Shown one piece after another: positions 50,854 through 59,481 of a stretch of DNA of 64,000 bases. Position 1 is the stretch's first letter, and every line of letters begins with the position of its first letter. The DNA is from a bacterium (GTDB lineage: Bacteria > Myxococcota > UBA727 > JAUIJE01). The stretch lies in the NCBI GenBank assembly GCA_030431455.1, contig JAUIJE010000002.1, positions 381,294 through 445,293 of the forward strand, written 5' to 3'. The position numbers and the translations under genes were made by a program. The notes under the pieces were generated by a model that worked only from the letters and a program-made list of their open reading frames with translations, made no database searches and was not told the DNA's origin.

Positions 50854-51603
50854 GTGACGCGCCGATTCGCCCAAAGCCCGCGCCCGCCCCGGTTCGTCCC
50901 TGCCCGGTGGCCGGTGTGGGCCATGGTGGTGTGCAGCACCGGGTGCGCGTTGCCCGACGACGCCCAGTACCAAAAGCCGTGCGACGCCGACGTGGCGTGC
51001 GAGGGCGACTACACCTGTGTCGCGGGACGCTGCCTGCCGGGGGCGGTGGACGCGGGGGGGGCCCCGCGCGAGGCGCACGGGGTCGACGGCGGCGGTGCAC
51101 TTGAGCCGGGGGCCGACGCCGGCCCGGCCCCCGACGGCGGCTATGTCGACATCGACTGCCGGGCCCAGGCGTTCGCCCCCCCATGTGACTGCTTCGAGGT
51201 CACGCTCTCGGGCATCGACCATCTCGTCTGCCCCCGCGCGGCCTTCCACAATCATGACGCCGAAGCGCGGTGCGCGGCCTGGGATGGCCAGCTCGCGAAA
51301 GTCGACAGCGCCGAACACCACCAAGCGCTGCTGTCGTATCTCGAGCAGCGCTTCGATCCGGCTCTGTTCGCCCGGTGGACCATCGGGTTGAGCGACGACG
51401 GGCCCCTGGGCACAGACGGCACCTTCACCTGGCCCGACGGGACGAGCCCCACGTACGTCCCGTGGGCGGACGGCGAGCCCCACGGCAGCGACCTCAACCT
51501 CGAAGACTGCGTGGTCATCGACCGACAAAGCGGCGGGGCCTGGCGCGATGTCCTGTGCACGGACGACGCGCCGTTCTTGTGCACCGCCCCCGACGAGGGG
51601 TAG
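50854..51603 (+). CDS. Lipoprotein with C-type lectin-like domain
   Basis: A 249-residue lipoprotein. The signal ends at VVCSTGC, an EB-like CDADVACEGDYTC module and a DAG-rich linker follow, and the C-terminal 130 residues are a C-type lectin-like domain: HNHDAEARCAAWDGQLAKVDSAEHHQALLSYL, WTIGLSDDGPLG, TFTWPDG, WADGEPHGSDLNLEDCVVI and a final FLCTAP. The calcium-binding region has EPH instead of EPN or QPD, so sugar specificity is unclear. The start is GTG at 50854. Confidence 0.75.
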   Translation: MTRRFAQSPRPPRFVPARWPVWAMVVCSTGCALPDDAQYQKPCDADVACEGDYTCVAGRCLPGAVDAGGAPREAHGVDGGGALEPGADAGPAPDGGYVDIDCRAQAFAPPCDCFEVTLSGIDHLVCPRAAFHNHDAEARCAAWDGQLAKVDSAEHHQALLSYLEQRFDPALFARWTIGLSDDGPLGTDGTFTWPDGTSPTYVPWADGEPHGSDLNLEDCVVIDRQSGGAWRDVLCTDDAPFLCTAPDEG

Positions 51604-51614
51604 GCCCGGCCCGG

Positions 51615-52739
51615 CTACGGTGCGGGCTGCACCGTGATGGCATACGACCGGCCGCCGCGCTCGACCCGCAGGCGGTGGGCGCCGCTGGTGGCGAACAAAA
51701 ACTGCTGCAGCTGGACCGGGGTGCGCAACCGGGTCTCCCCGAGGTGGGTGAGCACGTCGCCGTCGCGCAGACAGATGGCGTGAAAGTAGCTGCCCTCTTC
51801 GATCGCGAACACCTTGAACCCCGTGTTCTTTCCGTCGACAAACGCGGGCACGATCCGCGCCTTTTGCAAGGCCGCCTGTGGGTCCTTGCGCAGCCGCAGG
51901 CCAAGGTCACGGCTGAGGGTGATGCGCGCGCCGTCGGTGAGCGCGCAGCCCCGCTCCTCGACCACGTCCTGGTAAGCGCGCACCCCGGCCGCGGACACGA
52001 ACCGTTGTTCGCGGGGTGGGGCGTCGGCCACGCCCACCACCACCCCGCCGTCGACGTGACGATACCGCAGCGGCTGGCCGCGGGCGTCGCGCGGAATCTG
52101 GACCGTGTGCGCGGCCGGGAACGACCCGGTCTTTTTGTGCGCCGCCTGGATCTCGGAGATAAATGTGGACAGCAGGTGTTCGTTCTCGATCTCTTGGAGC
52201 GCTTCGAGCACTTCAATGAACGAGTGGGTCAACGCCTTGGCATCTTTCTCCCACGCGGCGCGGATTTTGCGGCGCTGCGCCGCGGGCAGCGCGGCGAACG
52301 TGGCTTGGCCCTTTTGGCGCACCGCGGGCGGCGTCGCGGATCGGGCCGCGCGGGTCTCGAGCGAAGGGCGCAACGCCTCCCGTTGGTCAGGGGGCGCTTC
52401 GGCGAGCATCGCGTCCAGCTGCTCCTCGGCTTCGGACTTGGTGTGATGCAGGGCCTCCGCCTCCTCGGCCCACACGAACAGTTGGCCCAAGCTCTGCCCC
52501 CACGCCGCCGCGTCGATGCCCTCGGCGCGCAACGCGCGGGCCAGCCGGACCCGTTCGTCGTCGGACAGCGCCGGGTGGCAGGGGTTGTCGTATCGAAGAC
52601 AGGGACCCTCGCCCTGGTGAAACGCCTCGAGCCGCTCGAACAGCGAACGGGAGGTCTGACAGAACTGTGCATCCCGCGCGGCCCCGGACGGTGCGGCGGC
52701 GGTGGTGGCGAAAAGCAGCAACAGGAGGGGCGATGACAT
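51615..52739 (-). CDS. Periplasmic protein with C-terminal GspC-like PDZ domain
   Basis: A 374-residue protein with signal peptide (LLLLLFATTAAAPSG). A large helical domain (about 30-200, with two Cys that may pair) precedes a C-terminal region of about 100 residues: RIVPAFVDGKNTGFKVFAIEEGSYF followed by LRDGDVLTHLGETRL and the strand SGAHRLRVERGG. That is the arrangement of the PDZ or homology-region part of GspC from type II secretion. No other T2SS gene is next to it. A substrate-recruiting or protease-adaptor role is possible. Confidence 0.6.
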   Translation of the reverse strand: MSSPLLLLLFATTAAAPSGAARDAQFCQTSRSLFERLEAFHQGEGPCLRYDNPCHPALSDDERVRLARALRAEGIDAAAWGQSLGQLFVWAEEAEALHHTKSEAEEQLDAMLAEAPPDQREALRPSLETRAARSATPPAVRQKGQATFAALPAAQRRKIRAAWEKDAKALTHSFIEVLEALQEIENEHLLSTFISEIQAAHKKTGSFPAAHTVQIPRDARGQPLRYRHVDGGVVVGVADAPPREQRFVSAAGVRAYQDVVEERGCALTDGARITLSRDLGLRLRKDPQAALQKARIVPAFVDGKNTGFKVFAIEEGSYFHAICLRDGDVLTHLGETRLRTPVQLQQFLFATSGAHRLRVERGGRSYAITVQPAP

Positions 52740-52779
52740 CGCCCAAGCCTACGCGGTGGCCGGGGCCTGTACAGGGGGC

Positions 52780-53742
52780 TTAGAAGTCGGCCACCTGGTG
52801 CACGAGCTGGGGTTGGTCGACGAACGGGTTGCGGTTTTGTTGTTCGGCCTCGATCGAATCATTGCGCAGCCGCTCGGCGTCGGACGGCGGGTCTTGGCAG
52901 TGCCAAGCGCGCAATGTCACTTCCTCGTCGGGGGGGATCGAAAGCTCGTAGCGCACAGAGAAATAGAAGTGTGCGCGGGCGATGTCGCCCCGCATCGCGA
53001 GCCGCACGGAAAAGACATCGTCCGGCCGTCCGTCGGCCGCGGGCCCGAGGGCCGAGCCTCCGCCCGCCCAATCGCAGCTGTTGCCGCTGCAGGTGACCGC
53101 GCCGAATTCGTGGTTGCCCCGCGCCCCGTTCGCGGGCGACACCGCGGGGAACAAGTGGTGCAGGTCGCCCTCGGCGGGGAAGTTCTCGGCGCCGTCGCTG
53201 CGCGGCCAGCTGTGTTCGGTGGTGATCTCCTCATCGCCGAGCCCGGGGGAGCGCGTGCCGTCCGCAGGGACCTGAATGCCGGTGTACGCGCAGGTGATGA
53301 GGTTGTTCTCGTCGACGTCGATGTCGCCGGTGATGCCGTACATCAGGTTGCGGGCCGCGTCGTAGCCAAAGCCCACCGCGTTGTCGCTGACAAAACTGTG
53401 CAGAGCGGCGGTGAGCGCGCCGTCCTGCAGGTCGGCCACGCCGGTGTAGTCATCGTCGTGCACCGTGGACGGGAACTCACACGCGGGCCCGGCGTCCACC
53501 CCGTTCACCACGTCGGGCAGACCCGCGTCCAGAGCGTCCCCCGCGTCTGCGCCGGGGTCCACGTCGGGCGCGCTCGCATCGCGCGGACTTTCGCCCGCGT
53601 CTTGGGCGCCCGCGTCTTGGGCGCCCGCGTCTTGGGCGCCCGCGTCTCGCGCGCCCGCGTCAACCACGGGCACGCCGGGGCATCCGGCCAGACACAGGAG
53701 GGCACACGCCCCCCACGCCCACGTGATGTTCCATCGGTTCAC
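52780..53742 (-). CDS. Endonuclease I family nuclease, lipoprotein
   Basis: A 320-residue lipoprotein (lipobox LALLCLAGC region ALLCLAGC). Repeated DAGAQ linkers follow, then a nuclease domain with EHSWPRSDGA, DLHHLFPAVSPANGARGNHEFG and late RNDSIEAEQQNRNPFVDQPQLV. These are the EndA/NucM (His-Me finger) signatures. It cuts DNA non-specifically at the cell surface or outside, consistent with degrading prey or environmental DNA. The start is GTG at 53742. Confidence 0.85.
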   Translation of the reverse strand: MNRWNITWAWGACALLCLAGCPGVPVVDAGARDAGAQDAGAQDAGAQDAGESPRDASAPDVDPGADAGDALDAGLPDVVNGVDAGPACEFPSTVHDDDYTGVADLQDGALTAALHSFVSDNAVGFGYDAARNLMYGITGDIDVDENNLITCAYTGIQVPADGTRSPGLGDEEITTEHSWPRSDGAENFPAEGDLHHLFPAVSPANGARGNHEFGAVTCSGNSCDWAGGGSALGPAADGRPDDVFSVRLAMRGDIARAHFYFSVRYELSIPPDEEVTLRAWHCQDPPSDAERLRNDSIEAEQQNRNPFVDQPQLVHQVADF

Positions 53743-53830
53743 GCGGTCAGCCTAGCAGAAATCGCGCCGCGCGCTCGAACAAGTACGGACACCGACCGCG
53801 GGGGCCAATGGGATTTACGTGTTCGTCCGC

Positions 53831-54064
53831 TCAGTGCGCGTGCCGGTGATGCAAGTCCGAACGATGGTCGTGCTCGTGCCCGTCGTGGCCGTCGTCGTGG
53901 CGATGCCAATGGGTGTGCACCACTTCGCGGTGTTCGTGTTCGTGGCCATGGGCGTCCGACGCCCCGGGTCACACGCCCAGGGCCATGAGGGCACCGGCCA
54001 CAAGCTGTGCGATCGTGAGCGGCGGCCACCACACCCCAGAGCAACGGTCCTGCCATCCCGAGGA
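53831..54064 (-). pseudogene. C-terminal remnant of an EamA-type transporter with His-rich tail
   Basis: Directly after the dienelactone hydrolase stop, the same frame reads WWPPLTIAQLVAGALMALGV, then TGA (53969-53971), then 45 codons of GHEHEHREVVHTHWHRH and ending DLHHRHAH before TGA at 53831. Some EamA/DMT transporters end with exactly this order: PLTxAQLxAGALMALGVWLHLTE followed by a His-rich tail ending in LHHRHGH. Only the last helix and tail remain, and a stop splits them. No ribosome site is seen. It is best read as a decayed gene end. Confidence 0.55.
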
Positions 54065-54940
54065 TTAGGCCAGAGCGGTGCGGAACAGCGCGAGGGTGCG
54101 GTCCCAGGCGAGCTTGGCGCTCGCCGCGTGGTAACGCGGGGTCGAGTTGTTGTGAAAGCCGTGCTTGGTGCCTTTGTAGGTAAACGAGGTGAACGTCACC
54201 TTGTGCTTTTTCAGCGCAGCTTCGTAGTCGGGCCGCATCGCGTTCACCCGGGGGTCGTCGTCGGCGTAATGCAGCAACATGGTGGCCTGGATGTGCGGCA
54301 CCTGGTCCAGGTCGGCGGCTCTTCCGTAGAAGGGCGCAGCGGCTTGTAGGTCTTTGCCCATTTTGGCGGCGAGGAAGTTGGCCACCCCCCCGCCAAAACA
54401 AAAGCCGGTGACGCCGAGCTTGCCGTTGCTGCGCGCGTGGCTCTTCACAAATCGCGCCCCGTTCAGCATGTCTGCGTAAATCCTGGCCGGGTCGAGCTTC
54501 CGTTGCATGACCTTGCCGTCGTCGTCATTTCCTGGATAGCCGCCGGCCGCGGTGAGCGCGTCGGGGGCGAAGGCGAGAAACCCTTCGGCCGCCACGCGGC
54601 GGGCCACGTCCTCGACGTAGGGGTTGAGCCCGCGGTTTTCGTGGACCACGAGCACGGTCCCCACCTTCCCCTTGGCGGTGGGCTCGACGAGATAGCCGCG
54701 CATCGTTTTGGTGGTGCCGCCCGGCGAGGGGTAGGTCACGTACCGCGCGTGGATGCGCGGATCGGTGAACGAAATCGTCTGGGCCCGCGCGTAGTTGGGC
54801 AACAGCGTCGTGGCCAAGGCCAGACCCCCGGCGCCGAAGCCCGCGGCCCGGCGGAGGAAGTCCCGGCGCTCCATCTGTGAATGGCAGTACTCGTCGTAGA
54901 GCGCGTAAATGTCGTCGGCGATGTCGGCGGGTGTTTGCAT
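54065..54940 (-). CDS. Tat-exported dienelactone hydrolase family enzyme
   Basis: A 291-residue alpha/beta-hydrolase. A twin-arginine motif (ERRDFLRRAAGFG) is followed by a hydrophobic stretch ending in NYARAQ. The domain has VVHENRGLNPYVEDVARRVA, the nucleophile Cys in GFCFGGG, and His in GTKHGFHN, matching DLH/YghX-type hydrolases. It would act in the periplasm. The ATG at 54940 gives 25 residues before the twin Arg, longer than usual but with no better start. Confidence 0.8.
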   Translation of the reverse strand: MQTPADIADDIYALYDEYCHSQMERRDFLRRAAGFGAGGLALATTLLPNYARAQTISFTDPRIHARYVTYPSPGGTTKTMRGYLVEPTAKGKVGTVLVVHENRGLNPYVEDVARRVAAEGFLAFAPDALTAAGGYPGNDDDGKVMQRKLDPARIYADMLNGARFVKSHARSNGKLGVTGFCFGGGVANFLAAKMGKDLQAAAPFYGRAADLDQVPHIQATMLLHYADDDPRVNAMRPDYEAALKKHKVTFTSFTYKGTKHGFHNNSTPRYHAASAKLAWDRTLALFRTALA

Positions 54941-55039
54941 GGGCCGACGATCGCCCGCCGCGCGGCCGGGCGCAAGCGAGGGAGGCCGTGCAGAGAGTTC
55001 GCGTGCCGACGGGACACGGGTGGTACGATTCTCATCGCG

Positions 55040-55681
55040 ATGTCGAACCTATGCCCCACCATCACCGGGCTCGCCGCCCTTGTGCTCGTCGGATGCACGG
55101 CGTCTGCCGTCGACCGGGACGGCGGGGGCAGACCGGCGGCGGACGCGGGCGGGGCGAAGACAGTCGACGCTGGCGACGAGCGACCCGATGGTGGCCACGG
55201 GTCGGTCGACGGCGGACAGTCAGCCGACGCTGGGGCGATGGAGCCGCCCTTCCCGGGGCGCTGTGTCATGTACGCCGATGGCGACGCGTATGTGCAGGAG
55301 TGCATCACCGATGCGGATTGCGCGTTTCGCAACCACGGTCCGCTTGTCCACCGGTGTGCCTTGGTCGAGGGCTATGGGTTTCAGACCTGTGTGCTCGACG
55401 GCTGCGCCACCGACGGCGACTGCCTCGCGTCGGAGATCTGCGTCGACATCGTGGTCGGCCGCTTCTGCTCACCTCTGTGCGACACCCCCGGAGAACTCTG
55501 CGGCCCGGCGGGCTACGGGGGGGCGGTGACGTGCCAGCAGCATGGAAACGATTGGGCTTGCGTCCCCACCGGTTGCGTCGACGATGCCGACTGCGCCGCG
55601 GCGCCGGGGGCGCGGTGCCGGTCCGACGACGACGCTGATGGCCTTTCGGTCTGCATCGTGGATTGCCCTGTCGGTTCCTGA
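55040..55681 (+). CDS. Cys-rich lipoprotein with DAG linker
   Basis: The 213-residue lipoprotein (lipobox AALVLVGC) has a linker with GGRPAADAGG and SADAG, then four EB-like modules: CVMYADGDAYVQECITDADCAF (e.g. CITDADCAFRN), CVLDGCATDGDCLASEIC, CSPLCDTPGELC and CVDDADCAAAPGARC. These modules match other secreted Cys-rich lipoproteins in the window (16977 and 20338). Function unknown. ATG at 55040 begins the signal. Confidence 0.65.
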   Translation: MSNLCPTITGLAALVLVGCTASAVDRDGGGRPAADAGGAKTVDAGDERPDGGHGSVDGGQSADAGAMEPPFPGRCVMYADGDAYVQECITDADCAFRNHGPLVHRCALVEGYGFQTCVLDGCATDGDCLASEICVDIVVGRFCSPLCDTPGELCGPAGYGGAVTCQQHGNDWACVPTGCVDDADCAAAPGARCRSDDDADGLSVCIVDCPVGS

Positions 55682-55683
55682 GG

Positions 55684-56034
55684 CTACTCCCTCAGGATCT
55701 TCTCCATGGTCTTGCCCTTGGCGAGCTCGTCGATGAGCTTGTCGAGGTAACGGATCTCTTGCATCAAGGGCTCTTCGATGTCCTCGACGCGCACGCCGCA
55801 GACCACGCCTTTGATCAACCGGCGCTTCTCTTGCATCGCCGGCGCCTCGTCGAAGAACGTGCGGAAGTCGTTCTCTTTTTTGATCTGCTTTTGCAGCCCC
55901 GCCTGGGTGTAGCCGGTCAGCCACTTGATGATGTGGTCGACCTCTTTCTGCGTCCGGCCTTTGCGCTCCGCCTTCTGCACATACATCGGGTAGACCTTGG
56001 CGAAGGCCATCGAAAAGATGCGGTGTTCGGCCAT
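55684..56034 (-). CDS. DUF2200-family protein
   Basis: A 116-residue protein with the DUF2200 pattern: [38 protein letters not shown] (e.g. [18 protein letters not shown]) and a C-terminal [20 protein letters not shown]. The family is small and its function is unknown; members are usually about 115-120 residues, as here. ATG at 56034 is preferred to an upstream frame start at 56109. Confidence 0.8.
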   Translation of the reverse strand: MAEHRIFSMAFAKVYPMYVQKAERKGRTQKEVDHIIKWLTGYTQAGLQKQIKKENDFRTFFDEAPAMQEKRRLIKGVVCGVRVEDIEEPLMQEIRYLDKLIDELAKGKTMEKILRE

Positions 56035-56146
56035 GGCTGCCTCCGGGGGTTCGGCCTGCGGCGACATCGTAGCCCGGCGGATGCGGCGGGGCCACCGGAC
56101 CCAGCACATCCTGGGCGCGCCGGCTTGCGTGGGCTAGACCGCGGGG

Positions 56147-57112
56147 GTGCCCGGTCCGAGCCGCTCCCGCGCCCACTTCGCCATGTTGCTGTATGCCGGG
56201 CTGATCAGCCTGTCGTTCTTCATCGGCGACCGCATCACCGGCGCGCTCGACCCCCAGGTGCTCACCCTCGAGCGGTTCGCCATCGGGGCGCTCACCTTCT
56301 TGATCGTGGTCTGGTCCCGGCCCGCGTTCGGGCGCCCCACCGCGCGTACGCTCCTGCGCGGCCTCGGGCTCGGGACAACGATGGTCGTTTACTTTGTGCT
56401 CATGTTCGAGGCGCTGCGGCGCACGACGTCGATCACCACCGGCGCGCTGTTTACGTTGATGCCGCTGTTGTCCGCGGCGGTGGCCCGCCCCCTCGTGGGC
56501 CAGCGCACCAGCCTCCGGCAGTGGGCGATGATGAGCGTGGGCGCGGCGGGCGCGATGTGGGTGGTGTTCGACGGGTCGTGGGACCGGGCGCGGGCGTTCG
56601 ACCTCGGGCCCGGGGCGTGGCTGTTCCTCGCCGGGTGCGTGGCGTTCGCGTTCTATTCACCGTTGGTGCGGAGATTTCACCACGGGGACGACCTGCTGGT
56701 GATGACCTTCTGGACCCTGGCCATGAGCACGGGGTTGCTCGCGGCGATCGCCGGGCCCCGGGCGCTGCACACAGATTGGCGGGCGGTGGGGTGGGAGGTG
56801 CACGCGGGCATCGCCTACCTCGGTGTGGTCAACACTGCAGTGACATTTTGGCTGGCCAAGTTCGCGAGCACGCAGCTCCCCTCGGCCAAGGTCATGGCCT
56901 ACACCTACCTGACCCCGGTGTTCGTGGTCCTGCTCGAGGTCGCTTTCGGCGAGGCCGCGCTGAGCGGGGGCTTGCTCGCGGGCTTGGTCGTGACCGCCAG
57001 CGCCACCGGGCTGTTTCTGGCCAGCCGCAACCGGACGGGGGAAAAAAATCCGTCTCCCCCGGACGCGGCCGAGACCGTCCGGCCGACGACCGACCCGGCG
57101 AAAAGCGGCTGA
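56147..57112 (+). CDS. EamA/DMT family transporter
   Basis: A 321-residue protein with ten transmembrane helices in two EamA repeats: LYAGLISLSFFIGDRITGAL with TLERFAIGALTFLI in the first, and GIAYLGVVNTAVTFWLAKFAS with YLTPVFVVLLEVAFGEAAL in the second. EamA proteins export metabolites or amino acids. It is intact, unlike the fragment at 53831. The start is GTG at 56147. The C-terminus ends in a polar tail with no His-rich sequence. Confidence 0.8.
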   Translation: MPGPSRSRAHFAMLLYAGLISLSFFIGDRITGALDPQVLTLERFAIGALTFLIVVWSRPAFGRPTARTLLRGLGLGTTMVVYFVLMFEALRRTTSITTGALFTLMPLLSAAVARPLVGQRTSLRQWAMMSVGAAGAMWVVFDGSWDRARAFDLGPGAWLFLAGCVAFAFYSPLVRRFHHGDDLLVMTFWTLAMSTGLLAAIAGPRALHTDWRAVGWEVHAGIAYLGVVNTAVTFWLAKFASTQLPSAKVMAYTYLTPVFVVLLEVAFGEAALSGGLLAGLVVTASATGLFLASRNRTGEKNPSPPDAAETVRPTTDPAKSG

Positions 57113-57437
57113 GGGGTTCTGGCGCAACCTGACAGAAAAGGCCCCGCCAGCTCTTTCAGGACCTGACAGGTGGCGCACCGGTTTTGTCAGGTCGCGGCCC
57201 CACGCGGCCTGGGCGACACGACGTGTCCCCTTCCAGTGACATCCCGGCCGCGCCCCCCGGCCGGGTCGGGATCGCAGCCCGCGGGCGGCCACGACCTCGC
57301 GGGACGGTTTCGTTCACGCGCGGACGGGGCCGAGGCAAAAGTCGTCGATCGGGGCCCGCACCACGACGTGCGGCCTCGCCGCATCACCGGATCGGTGACG
57401 GACGTGACCGCGCGAACGCTGTGACACATCTCTGCGC
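57113..57437. other. Intergenic stretch with ACCTGACA repeats and a small dyad
   Basis: ACCTGACA occurs at 57127 and 57161 in direct orientation and inverted as TGTCAGGT at 57185, so copies two and three form a dyad. A second dyad, TCACCG-GAT-CGGTGA (57384-57398), lies about 40 bp before the 57438 gene. Both could be regulator sites. No gene is seen. Confidence 0.5.
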
Positions 57438-58589
57438 ATGAAACGCGAACATGCCCTCCTCCCGCTTTTGACCATCACCCTCTGCCTCGCCGCCTGCGGC
57501 GGAAAGACCCAACCCGAACCCACCGAAGACTGGATCCCGGCCGATGACCTGCCCGATGACCTCGACGAGCCGGCCCTCGCCCCGGAGCTGGTCCCCGACC
57601 CGGATGACGCCGACGCGGCCGAACCCGACGAGGTCGAGCTCGCCGACGTCGACTACGAGCTGGCCGAAGAACGCACCGAAGAAGGCCCCCTCGACGCCGA
57701 CAACGAGGACGCCATGCTGCCCGAGCCGGTGGTGAGCGAACAAGCGCGGGTGGTGCCGGGGCCCCGGGCGGAGCTGCGCACGTACCGCGTGCTGCAATGG
57801 AACATCGCGGGGGGCAAAGAAAACAACTGCAAGACCGCCGGCATCACCAACGCGGTCCGCCGGTACGTCAAGAACAAGAAGATCGACTTCGTGAGCCTCA
57901 ACGAGGTGTGCCCGGCCCAGCACAGGGCGATCCGCAAAGCCCTCCGCAACCTCTGGGGCAAAGCCGCGGGCGCGAAGTTCTCCGCCTACGTCGGGGACGG
58001 CACCAACCGCATCGTCGGCAACAGCATCTTTTCCCGCTGGAACCTCAAAGAGATCACCAAGCGCAAAGTGGGCGAAGACCAATACGGCGACCGCTTCTTG
58101 TTGTGCGGCCAGCTGCGCAGCCGACAACACCTGCGCTTTTGCAGCGCGCACCTGAGCCCCGCCGACAGCAAAGCGACCAAACAGATGCAGCGGGTGCGCA
58201 AGCGCATCGAGGCCTGGTGGAACAACCGACGTGACACCGTGATCCTCGCCGGGGACATCAACCTCCAGGCCAACCACCCCGGCCTCAACAGTGTGTATGC
58301 ACCCGGGGTCAACACCAAGAACAACCCCGGCAACTTCGGTCGCTACCGCGAAGTAGACGACAACGACCCCGACCACTGCAAGGGCTTTGGCCAGCGCTCC
58401 ACCCCCGGCACCGCGGGTGGGCCCTGCCACGAGGGGGGCAAGATCGACTTCATCTTCGCGCGGCGCAATCGCATTGTGGAGAAGCGCTACGGGGGCAAGA
58501 CCCTCAACATCCCCACCGACTGCACCGGCAAGTGCTCCGACCACCGCGCGGTGGTGGGCCGCTACCGGTTGCGGGTGCGCATGGACTGA
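57438..58589 (+). CDS. Lipoprotein of the endonuclease/exonuclease/phosphatase (EEP) family
   Basis: A 383-residue protein with lipobox (LCLAAC) and an acidic linker (about 25-100). The EEP domain has VLQWNIAGG, FVSLNEVC, VILAGDINL, KIDFIFARR and CSDHRAVVG. These are the catalytic Asn/Glu/Asp/His positions of DNase I-like phosphodiesterases. It could cleave nucleic acids or phospholipids outside the cell. Cys in LLCGQL and RFCSAH may form disulfides. Confidence 0.8.
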   Translation: MKREHALLPLLTITLCLAACGGKTQPEPTEDWIPADDLPDDLDEPALAPELVPDPDDADAAEPDEVELADVDYELAEERTEEGPLDADNEDAMLPEPVVSEQARVVPGPRAELRTYRVLQWNIAGGKENNCKTAGITNAVRRYVKNKKIDFVSLNEVCPAQHRAIRKALRNLWGKAAGAKFSAYVGDGTNRIVGNSIFSRWNLKEITKRKVGEDQYGDRFLLCGQLRSRQHLRFCSAHLSPADSKATKQMQRVRKRIEAWWNNRRDTVILAGDINLQANHPGLNSVYAPGVNTKNNPGNFGRYREVDDNDPDHCKGFGQRSTPGTAGGPCHEGGKIDFIFARRNRIVEKRYGGKTLNIPTDCTGKCSDHRAVVGRYRLRVRMD

Positions 58590-58595
58590 GCTCGC

Positions 58596-58958
58596 TCAGC
58601 CCACCCCGCCGCTCACCGCCTCGACGTTGTGTCCGTCGGGGTCGAGCACAAACGCGGCGAAATAGTGCGGCCCGTACGCGGGCCGGGGCCCCGGTGCGCC
58701 GTGGTCTGTGCCTCCCGCGGCGCAGGCCGCGGCGTACCAGCGTTCGACCACGTCGGGGGCCGCGGCTTTGAACGCCAGGTGCACCGGCGCGACCCGCTCC
58801 GCGACGTGGAAGTAGACCGGGAACGAACCCTCGCGGTGAAAGGCGCAGTAGACGCCGTCGCGAAAACCCCGGACCGCCCAGCCGAGGGGGGCAAGGGCTT
58901 GGCGGTAAAAGTCGTGCGTGCGGGCCGCGTCGGCGACGGGGATGCTGATGTGATCCAT
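58596..58958 (-). CDS. VOC (glyoxalase/bleomycin-resistance) family protein
   Basis: A 120-residue single-module VOC protein with HISIPVADAARTHDFYRQALAPLGW at the N-terminus and YFAAFVLDPDGHNVEAV at the end, matching the beta-alpha-beta-beta-beta fold. It probably binds a metal or small toxin. ATG at 58958 has GGAGG eight bases upstream. A MerR-type promoter lies just upstream, so it is probably activated by the neighbouring MerR protein. Confidence 0.85.
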   Translation of the reverse strand: MDHISIPVADAARTHDFYRQALAPLGWAVRGFRDGVYCAFHREGSFPVYFHVAERVAPVHLAFKAAAPDVVERWYAAACAAGGTDHGAPGPRPAYGPHYFAAFVLDPDGHNVEAVSGGVG

Positions 58959-58978
58959 GGCGGTGACCTCCGCCCAAG

Positions 58979-59009
58979 AGCGTCGACCCTCCCTTGGGGG
59001 GAGGGTCAA
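58979..59009 (-). promoter_or_regulatory. MerR-type promoter with 19-bp spacer and dyad
   Basis: On the minus strand a -35 TTGACC (59009-59004), a 19-bp spacer and a -10-like GACGCT (58984-58979) surround the perfect dyad GACCCTCCC (58985-58993) and GGGAGGGTC (58999-59007). MerR regulators bind such dyads in overlong spacers and twist the DNA to activate. The merR stop codon overlaps the dyad, so it serves the VOC gene rather than merR itself. Confidence 0.8.
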
Positions 59010-59374
59010 GCCGAAGCGGCGGCCCGCGCGGTCACGTGGTGCAAGGCTTGCTCGAGCCGCCGTTGCTGGCGGGCGAGCGCGGCCTGTTCGCGGTCGATGT
59101 CGTCGAGCCGCGCCCGGATGAGCGCGGCCATGGGCGCAGGGGCGGGGCACGCGAGGGCGGCCTTGTCGACTTCGCCCAACATCGCGGCGATGTCCTCGAG
59201 GGAAAAACCGAGCGAACGGCCATGGGCGATGAGCCGCAACCGGTCGACGTCCGCCGCGGAGAAGTCGCGGTAGCTGGCGTCGCGGCGGAGCCCGGGGAGC
59301 AGACCCAGGCCGTCGTAGTGGCGGATGGCTTTGTGCGAAAGGCCGGTGAGTCGGGCGGCTTGTCCGATGCGCAT
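59006..59374 (-). CDS. MerR family transcriptional regulator
   Basis: A 122-residue protein with an N-terminal winged HTH (RIGQAARLTGLSHKAIRHYDGLGLL) and a dimerising coiled coil near the C-terminus (ARLDDIDREQAALARQQRRLEQAL, e.g. DDIDREQAALARQQRRLEQ). It lacks clear metal-binding Cys residues apart from one Cys in LACPAPAP, so the sensed signal is unknown. ATG at 59374 is preferred to TTG at 59380. Confidence 0.85.
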   Translation of the reverse strand: MRIGQAARLTGLSHKAIRHYDGLGLLPGLRRDASYRDFSAADVDRLRLIAHGRSLGFSLEDIAAMLGEVDKAALACPAPAPMAALIRARLDDIDREQAALARQQRRLEQALHHVTARAAASA

Positions 59375-59481
59375 GGGCAAACCCTCGCGGACGGGGGCCC
59401 GGGCGTCAACCGAGAACGCTACTGCATTCTCAACAACCGGGCCGGGTTTGCGCTCGTGCGTGCGCGACGGTACACCACCGC

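Noticed and set aside
53969-53971. TGA in the His-rich EamA remnant as a selenocysteine codon
   Set aside because: No SECIS-like stem was seen, the upstream helix lacks a gene start, and neighbouring sequence looks decayed.
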